Below, piece after piece: positions 14,201 through 18,715 of a stretch of DNA of 18,715 nt. The notes beneath the pieces are model-generated. The model was not told the origin of the DNA, made no database searches, and worked only from the letters and a program-made list of their open reading frames with translations. The DNA comes from Planifilum sp021793745 (GTDB lineage Bacteria; Bacillota; Bacilli; Thermoactinomycetales; DSM-44946). How positions within the stretch are numbered: the first letter of the stretch is position 1; the number at the start of each line of letters is the position of its first letter. The position numbers and the translations under genes are program-made. The stretch is taken from positions 1 through 18,715 of the forward strand of contig CALKAM010000082.1 in NCBI GenBank assembly GCA_937983105.1, in the 5' to 3' direction.

Positions 14201-14254
14201 GGGAGACTACCCGTTTTTTTGGTTTTTAAAATTGTCATCTGTGAGCCCTTTATT

Positions 14255-14282
14255 TTGCTGAAATATCCTTTTAATATATAGT
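14255..14282 (+). promoter_or_regulatory. Promoter of ccpA
   Basis: TTGCTG (14255-14260) and TATAGT (14277-14282) are separated by 16 bases in a short AT-rich stretch. Transcription would start near 14289, which excludes the upstream in-frame TTG at 14292 as a practical start. Confidence 0.55.
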
Positions 14283-14345
14283 TGGGAAACGTTGGTCTGT
14301 AGGATGGGCAAGCAAGCTGAAAAACGAACGGATGGGGTATTAGGA

Positions 14346-15374
14346 ATGGAAAAAAAACGCGGAGCGGTAACAATTTATGATGTGGCCGAAGAAGCGGGCG
14401 TATCGATGGCCACCGTATCCCGGGTGATCAACGGAAGCCCCAATGTGAAGCCGGCGACGCGGAAAAAAGTGTTGGAAGCGATTTGCCGGCTGGGATACCG
14501 GCCCAACGCCGTCGCCCGCGGCTTGGCCAGCAAGCGGACGACGACGGTCGGTGTGGTGATTCCGGATATATCCAGCGCCTTTTTCGCCGAATTGACCCGG
14601 GGGATCGAGGATATCGCCAACATGTATCACTATAACATCATCATCTGCAACTCGGATCGGCAGAAACAGAAGGAGCTGCAATTGAGCGAGACCCTCCTGG
14701 AAAAGCAAGTGGATGGACTGCTTTTCCTGGGTGGGGAAGTGACGGATGAACACCGGGAGATTTTCGATGATGCCTTTGTGCCCGTGGTTCTGGCGGCGAC
14801 GGTGGATCGGCAGGGGAAATATCCCTCGGTATCCATCGACCAGAAACAGGCCGCCTTTGATGCCACCGAGGCCCTGATCCGGGAGGGACATCGGGACATC
14901 GGCCTGATCGGCGGCCCGCTGACGGATGCGATCAACGGGTATCCGCGGTATGAGGGATACCGGGCGGCGCTCGAAAAACACGGCCTTCCCTTCCGGGAGG
15001 AATTGGTTCGCATCGGCGATTACCGTTACCGGTCGGGGATCACCGCGATGGAGAGCCTCCTCGCTTCCCCGTCTCCACCGTCTTCCGTCTTCGTCGCCGG
15101 GGATGAGATGGCCGTGGCGGCCATCCACGCCGTCCAGGATGCGGGAAAAGCGGTCCCGGGGGACGTGGCGATCATCGGCTTTGACAACATTCCGCTGGCG
15201 TCCCAGGTGCGTCCGCAGCTCAGCACGGTTTCCGTGCCGATGTACGATATCGGTGCCGTGGCCATGCGCCTTTTGACCAAATACATGAATAATGAGCCGG
15301 TGGAGGACCATGAAGTGGTTCTCCCGCACCGCCTGGAGTTCAGGGAGTCCACCCGGACCAAGGAGCCGTCCTGA
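14346..15374 (+). CDS. ccpA: Catabolite control protein A (LacI family regulator)
   Basis: Global regulator of carbon catabolite repression; it binds cre sites together with HPr-Ser46-P. 342 residues against 334 in B. subtilis. The N-terminal helix-turn-helix VTIYDVAEEAGVSMATVSRV and the hinge helix PNAVARGLASKRT are typical of LacI. The core carries CcpA-like blocks: NIIICNSDRQKQKELQLSET, EKQVDGLLFLGG, DEMAVAAIHAVQDAG, IIGFDNIPLASQVRPQLSTV and YDIGAVAMRLLTKYMNNEP, the last belonging to the region that contacts HPr in CcpA. The ATG at 14346 gives the usual CcpA start; GGATGGGG lies at suitable distance. An in-frame ATG at 14304 would add 14 residues with no counterpart. The position after aroA agrees with the Bacillus order, apart from the intervening SseB-like gene. 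Confidence 0.95.
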   Translation: MEKKRGAVTIYDVAEEAGVSMATVSRVINGSPNVKPATRKKVLEAICRLGYRPNAVARGLASKRTTTVGVVIPDISSAFFAELTRGIEDIANMYHYNIIICNSDRQKQKELQLSETLLEKQVDGLLFLGGEVTDEHREIFDDAFVPVVLAATVDRQGKYPSVSIDQKQAAFDATEALIREGHRDIGLIGGPLTDAINGYPRYEGYRAALEKHGLPFREELVRIGDYRYRSGITAMESLLASPSPPSSVFVAGDEMAVAAIHAVQDAGKAVPGDVAIIGFDNIPLASQVRPQLSTVSVPMYDIGAVAMRLLTKYMNNEPVEDHEVVLPHRLEFRESTRTKEPS

Positions 15375-15406
15375 CGCCTTGTCTTTTTTTCCGGAGAGGC
15401 GGCTTT

Positions 15407-15427
15407 CCCGGCCCTTTATACGCCGGG
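15407..15427 (+). promoter_or_regulatory. Leader hairpin just before the mtnN ribosome binding site
   Basis: CCCGGC (15407-15412) and GCCGGG (15422-15427) form a 6 bp GC stem with a nine-base loop. It ends four bases before the AAAGGAG of mtnN and has no T run. It may separate the ccpA and mtnN messages or shape access to the ribosome site. Confidence 0.45.
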
Positions 15428-15446
15428 TTAGAAAGGAGAGAGAGCT

Positions 15447-16166
15447 ATGGTGATCGGTCTCATCGGAGCGATGGACGAAGAGATCGCTCTGTTGCTGGAA
15501 GAAATGGAGGCGGTGTCGGAGGAGAAATATGCCGGGACACACTACCACCGGGGGCGGCTGGAGGACGTGTCGGTGGTGCTGTGCAAATCCGGAGTGGGAA
15601 AGGTGAACGCAGCGGTTAGCACCCAGGTGTTGATCGACCGGTACCAGGTGGATGCCGTCATATTTACCGGGGTGGCAGGAGCCCTTCACCCGGATCTGGA
15701 TATCGGTGACATGGTGATCTCCACCGCGTGTCAGCATCATGATGTCGATGCCGGTTCCCTCGGTTTTGCACCGGGGGAGATCCCCTTTCAGGACACCTCC
15801 GTGTTTCAGGCCGACCCGCGGCTCGTCGCGTTGGCGGAGAAAGCGTCGGAGAAGGCTTCCGGCGGAAAAACGATGAGGGGGAAGATCCTTTCCGGCGATC
15901 AGTTTATCTCCGATACGGAACGGGTTCGCAGCCTGCACGAACGCTTCGACGGGGTGTGTGTCGAGATGGAAGGGGCGGCCGTCGCCCACGTCTGCCATTT
16001 GAATCGGGTTCCCTTTGTCATTATCCGTTCCATTTCGGATCGGGCAGATCACTCGGCCAACGTCAATTTCACCCGGTTTACCAAGATGGCGTCGCGCCGT
16101 TCCGCCGGGATCGTCCGGCGCATGCTGGCGGAATTGCGGCAGCGGGGGTTGGGGTCAAAAACTTGA
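15447..16166 (+). CDS. mtnN: 5'-methylthioadenosine/S-adenosylhomocysteine nucleosidase
   Basis: Cleaves adenine from methylthioadenosine and S-adenosylhomocysteine, relieving product inhibition of methyltransferases and feeding methionine salvage. The 239-residue length is normal for the family (about 230). IGAMDEE carries Glu12; SGVGKVNAA and FTGVAGAL form the glycine-rich phosphate/ribose region; SGDQFI follows; VEMEGAAVAHVC carries Glu175 for ribose binding; and RSISDRAD holds the catalytic Asp198. The ATG at 15447 follows AAAGGAG. It lies 72 bases behind ccpA with no strong terminator between them, so it may be partly co-transcribed. A strong terminator follows. No luxS or cysteine synthase genes are nearby. 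Confidence 0.96.
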   Translation: MVIGLIGAMDEEIALLLEEMEAVSEEKYAGTHYHRGRLEDVSVVLCKSGVGKVNAAVSTQVLIDRYQVDAVIFTGVAGALHPDLDIGDMVISTACQHHDVDAGSLGFAPGEIPFQDTSVFQADPRLVALAEKASEKASGGKTMRGKILSGDQFISDTERVRSLHERFDGVCVEMEGAAVAHVCHLNRVPFVIIRSISDRADHSANVNFTRFTKMASRRSAGIVRRMLAELRQRGLGSKT

Positions 16167-16173
16167 GGATGAA

Positions 16174-16207
16174 CCGGACGCAACCGGGCGATGCGTCCGG
16201 ATTTTTT
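16174..16207 (+). terminator. Rho-independent terminator of mtnN
   Basis: CCGGACGC (16174-16181) and GCGTCCGG (16193-16200) form a perfect 8 bp stem, followed by A and six T. It starts eight bases after the mtnN stop. Confidence 0.9.
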
Positions 16208-16391
16208 GTTGGGTGGATCACGGTAGAAAAAGAGGGAATAGGTGGTCAGGGGCTGATCGTGGAGAGCCCCACGGAGCCCCCGGGATCGCTCAACGATTAC
16301 AGGATGGACAGTGCTCTCGGTATTGTGGGTGTTGGGAGCGCGGATCCTGATGCCGTTATGCCATAGGGTTTCGCTGAAGTCGGGGGCCGGG

Positions 16392-16901
16392 TCAATCCCC
16401 GGCACGCTCATTCGGGGGCGAAAGGGGCGGATGCCCTTTTTTTCTTCTGTAAAGAAAGACGGCACCAGCTACCCAGCCGATGGCGAGCCCGCCCACAGCG
16501 GCAAATCCGATCCATTCGAATATGCCGCCTTCGATGAGGATTTCTCCATACAGCACACTTCTCCAATTTTCCCAAAAATATGAATCCCGATGCCGGGAGA
16601 TATGAAGTTCCGGACGGCTCGGACGGCCGATCAGCAGGAGGTGAACGGCGTTGGTCAAATAGTACGATACGATCGAGGCGCACCAGGTCAGGAGACCGGC
16701 GACAGCGGATCGCAGTGCGGATCGGGAGGTGCGCGCCTCATGGAGGGCGATGGGGAGAAGGGGAACCAGCCAGATGCCGAGACTCAGCACAAACCAAACA
16801 GTGCCTCCTGTCAGATCAGAGATCAGGCGATGATAGTAAAAATCGAAGGCGCCGAACAGGATGCCGATCGCGAGGGAAAACCACCGGCGCTGTGTGGACA
16901 T
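16392..16901 (-). CDS. Hypothetical four-helix membrane protein
   Basis: 169 residues, not recognised. Hydrophobic segments lie near residues 8-22, 34-54, 66-90 and 128-151, the last followed by the basic YRRKKGH, which suggests a cytosolic C-terminus. Between helices three and four is a polar segment with several Arg and His (RPSRPELHISRHRDSYFWENW). The ATG at 16901 is the first possible start in this frame, but AAGGAG ends only one base before it, an unusually short spacing, so the true start may be further in. Its end overlaps GCCGGG/CCCGGC (16386-16403), a stem without a T run. It is on the same strand as the YjiH-like gene but separated by that gene's terminator and about 180 bases. No function is proposed. 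Confidence 0.75.
   Translation of the reverse strand: MSTQRRWFSLAIGILFGAFDFYYHRLISDLTGGTVWFVLSLGIWLVPLLPIALHEARTSRSALRSAVAGLLTWCASIVSYYLTNAVHLLLIGRPSRPELHISRHRDSYFWENWRSVLYGEILIEGGIFEWIGFAAVGGLAIGWVAGAVFLYRRKKGHPPLSPPNERAGD
16425..16443 (+). terminator. Plus-strand terminator-like hairpin inside the end of the minus-strand gene
   Basis: GGGC (16425-16428) and GCCC (16433-16436) with a four-base loop are followed by seven T on the plus strand. It lies within the last codons of the antisense gene (KKKGHPP), so it may be incidental or may stop read-through from mtnN. Confidence 0.4.
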
Positions 16902-17026
16902 GCTCCTTTTGTTGAGAAGTGCTGCTTTGCCGCGGCCCCCTGCCCTGTTTTGTCATCCGGAGAAAACCGCCTTCCGGTTTCCAGGCCTCCAGCCCCCTTG
17001 ATCATTCGCCCCCGATTCCTGCGCGC

Positions 17027-17055
17027 AAAAGAACCGGACCCGATTCCGGATCCGG
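17027..17055 (-). terminator. Rho-independent terminator of the YjiH-family gene
   Basis: On the minus strand CCGGATCC pairs with GGGTCCGG over 8 bp (one G-U) around a six-base loop, followed by TTCTTTT. It starts 28 bases after the stop codon at 17083. Confidence 0.8.
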
Positions 17056-17082
17056 CGAGGGATCAATTCTAGAGCGTTTCCT

Positions 17083-18414
17083 TTACAGCAACAGATAGAC
17101 CAGCGGTGCGGCGATGATCAGGGTGAGGACGGTCCGCTCCACCCAGATGACCAGCAGTTCCCCGATGGAGACGGGAATTTCCGTCGACAGGATGCAGGGG
17201 ATGGAGGCGGAAAAGAATAGGACCGCAGAGACGGAGACGATGCCGATGATCATTTTGGTGACCAGGGGAGCTTCGGCGACCAAGAGGGCTGGCAGGAACA
17301 TTTCGGCGATTTCCACCGCGGCGGCCTTGGCGGCCAAAAGGGGTTCCGGAATCTGCAGCAGCCAAGTAAAGGGCACATACAGGTAACCGAGAATGTCAAA
17401 AAGCGGGGTGTATTTGGCCAGCAAAAGTCCGATCAGTCCGACGGACATGATGGTGGGCAGAATCGCCATCGTCATCACGAAACCGTCCCGCAGATTGCTC
17501 AAAATGTTATTGGCCAGGGAGGGGGCACGGGCGGCCGCCTCGAGGGCTTCTTTCCAGGCGTGGTGCAGCAGGCGATCCCGATATTCCCGTTCCGGCATCC
17601 CTTTTCCGTCGTAGTAGGACTCGCTTTTGTTTCGGATGGGCCAAATCCGGACGCTCAACGCGGTAACGGCAAAGGTGACGAACAGAGTGAGCCAGAAATA
17701 CAGGTTCCAATGTTCCATCAGTCCCAGGGTTTTGGCGACCACGATCATGAAGGTGACGGAGACGGTGGAGAAGCCCGTGGCGATGATGGTTGCCTCCTTG
17801 GCGTTGTAATAGCCCTGCTTGTACAGGCGGTTGGTGATGAGCAGCCCGATGGAATAACTGCCGACGAAGGAGGCGACAGCGTCGATGGCCGACCGTCCTG
17901 GGGTTTTCCAGATGCGCCGCATGACCGGACGGAGGAAGACACTTACGAATTCCAGAAGACCGTAGCCCACCAACATAGCCAGAAAGACGGAACCGACGGG
18001 GACCAGGAGCCCTACGGGGATCACCAGCTTTTCGAAGAGGAAGGGGCCGAGGTCCGGGTCAAAGAACCATTTCGGACCGAAATCGAAGACGAGCATGATC
18101 GCCGTGACCAGTCCCAGAACCTTGAGAATTGAGAACACCAGCTCTACCCGGTTCTTCTTCCAAGTTCCCCGGACAAAGGGATAGACGGCTCCCAACAGGA
18201 TTACGAGGAGGGCGTAATAGGGAACGGCCGGTCCGAGATCATTGCGGATTCCCGTGACCAGATGATCCAGCGGAATGGAGGAGGTGCCCCCCAGGGTGAC
18301 CGGTATGAAAAACATAAAGATGCCGACGGAACTGAACAAAATTAGTTTTGCGACATCTAAGGGTTGAACAGAGCTCCCCGGCGGACGAACTTTTTCCGGT
18401 GCGGTTTTTTCCAT
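17083..18414 (-). CDS. YjiH family membrane protein with nucleoside-recognition (Gate) domain
   Basis: 443 residues with about ten hydrophobic segments, the first near 22-42. It resembles the YjiH family, whose central Gate (nucleoside recognition) domain is related to SpmA/SpmB and nucleoside transporters. Visible marks are VGYGLLEFVSVFLRPVMRRIWKTPGRSAIDAVASFVGS (in part; about 148-185), the following SYSIGLLITNRLYKQGYY, ATIIATGFSTVSVTFMIVV and, near the end, FFSASIPCILSTEIPVS. Members are probably transporters, but the substrate is unknown. The ATG at 18414 is preceded by AAGGAGG at seven bases, so the start is firm. The gene stands alone, with a terminator behind it and a divergent gene beginning 287 bases upstream. 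Start and family are confident; function is not. Confidence 0.92.
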   Translation of the reverse strand: MEKTAPEKVRPPGSSVQPLDVAKLILFSSVGIFMFFIPVTLGGTSSIPLDHLVTGIRNDLGPAVPYYALLVILLGAVYPFVRGTWKKNRVELVFSILKVLGLVTAIMLVFDFGPKWFFDPDLGPFLFEKLVIPVGLLVPVGSVFLAMLVGYGLLEFVSVFLRPVMRRIWKTPGRSAIDAVASFVGSYSIGLLITNRLYKQGYYNAKEATIIATGFSTVSVTFMIVVAKTLGLMEHWNLYFWLTLFVTFAVTALSVRIWPIRNKSESYYDGKGMPEREYRDRLLHHAWKEALEAAARAPSLANNILSNLRDGFVMTMAILPTIMSVGLIGLLLAKYTPLFDILGYLYVPFTWLLQIPEPLLAAKAAAVEIAEMFLPALLVAEAPLVTKMIIGIVSVSAVLFFSASIPCILSTEIPVSIGELLVIWVERTVLTLIIAAPLVYLLL

Positions 18415-18701
18415 GATGATTCCTCCTTGCTATCATCTGATTTGAAGCCCGGTGAAAAAGTCATTTTCAGGGTGCCGGAGGGGGTGTACCGCGACCTTTC
18501 CTTGCGATGACAAGATTTCGTGGTCCCCCCTTCTGACACCGGTTTTTACCCGTCTTTTAGACAACGGTGTTTTGAATTCGGGGGCGGGCGGCTTCAGACG
18601 CCGCCCCGAAGGTTTGTATATGCACCAACTGTTGTTTTGCCGGGAATTTGGTTTCTCACGACCCTTTGCGCTGCGCAAAACCGGTCAAAAAGGAGAGCAT
18701 C
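18415..18701. other. Divergent intergenic region before the last gene
   Basis: It contains several inverted repeats: ACACCG/CGGTGT (18536-18570, with an inner GTCT/AGAC and four T after it), GGGCGGC/GCCGCCC (about 18583-18603) and the palindrome at 18665-18679. No firm promoter was found for either the YjiH-like gene (minus) or the gene at 18702 (plus). No coding frame is credible. Confidence 0.5.
18665..18679. repeat. 15-base palindrome upstream of the last gene
   Basis: TTTGCGC and GCGCAAA flank a single central T. It is too tight for an RNA hairpin of normal loop size, so an operator is possible. It lies just before the ribosome binding site of the gene at 18702. Confidence 0.45.
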
Positions 18702-18715
18702 GTGTGGACCCCCGC
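18702..18715 (+). CDS. Start of a plus-strand gene cut by the window edge
   Basis: A GTG at 18702 is preceded by AAAAAGGAG with a six-base spacer, a strong ribosome binding site of the type used by the other genes here. Only four codons (GTG TGG ACC CCC) are inside the window, so the product cannot be named. Confidence 0.5.

Noticed and set aside
14281..14297. GGGAAACGTTGGT next to the ccpA promoter as a cre site for autoregulation
   Set aside because: Only the AACGTT core fits; several conserved outer positions of the cre consensus are missing.
14340..16052. Minus-strand open frame of 570 codons opposite ccpA and mtnN
   Set aside because: It spans two well-identified plus-strand genes and their intergenic region; the translation is Arg/His-rich shadow sequence.
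16209..16391. Short open frames on both strands between mtnN and the membrane protein gene
   Set aside because: None has a ribosome binding site with proper spacing or a protein-like pattern.
18480..18500. GGGTGTACCGCG resembles the T-box motif of tRNA-sensing leaders
   Set aside because: It lacks one base of the usual GGTGGNACCGCG. The space upstream is too short for stem I before entering the divergent gene, the next start codon is 200 bases away, and no matching terminator/antiterminator pair is clear.

Overview
The window looks like a chromosomal segment of a moderately GC-rich, spore-forming Bacillales bacterium. The best guess is the Thermoactinomycetaceae or a close relative. The grounds are a YtxJ-type bacillithiol protein, a bifunctional chorismate mutase/DAHP synthase, a CcpA, a CotA-like copper oxidase, strong purine-rich ribosome binding sites, frequent GTG/TTG starts and hairpin-plus-T terminators. 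The genus is an inference, not read from a marker gene.

Layout. 1-121: tail of an upstream gene and its terminator. 180-970: a markedly AT-rich patch holding one orphan membrane protein, unlike everything around it. 1104-3479 (minus): a class A penicillin-binding protein with a long Gly/Asp/Pro tail, followed by three stacked hairpins. 3892-4977 (minus): a divergent isocitrate/isopropylmalate dehydrogenase family enzyme, divergent from a CotA-like multicopper oxidase (5166-6722, plus). 6848-8626: an exported NagZ-type beta-N-acetylhexosaminidase, converging on a small ribbon-helix-helix protein (minus). 

9112-16166 (plus): half-size EamA transporter and ytxJ (one operon); an ECF-type sigma factor overlapping its membrane anti-sigma factor; a roughly 270-base noncoding stretch rich in hairpins; aroA; a two-lobed SseB-like protein; ccpA; mtnN. 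The order ytxJ-aroA-ccpA is the one known from Bacillus subtilis, but here a sigma/anti-sigma pair and the SseB-like gene sit between those genes. 16392-18414 (minus): a four-helix membrane protein and a YjiH-family Gate-domain membrane protein. The last 14 bases start a new plus-strand gene.

Functionally this is mostly core and cell-envelope material: peptidoglycan synthesis (PBP), muropeptide recycling (NagZ), thiol redox (YtxJ), aromatic amino acid entry (AroA), carbon catabolite control (CcpA) and SAH/MTA salvage (MtnN). I see no transposase, integrase, CRISPR array, tRNA, rRNA or phage gene. No clear new multi-gene system is visible. The least explained items are the sigma/anti-sigma pair with an unrecognised outer domain, the hairpin-rich noncoding stretch before aroA, the SseB-like gene and the AT-rich orphan.
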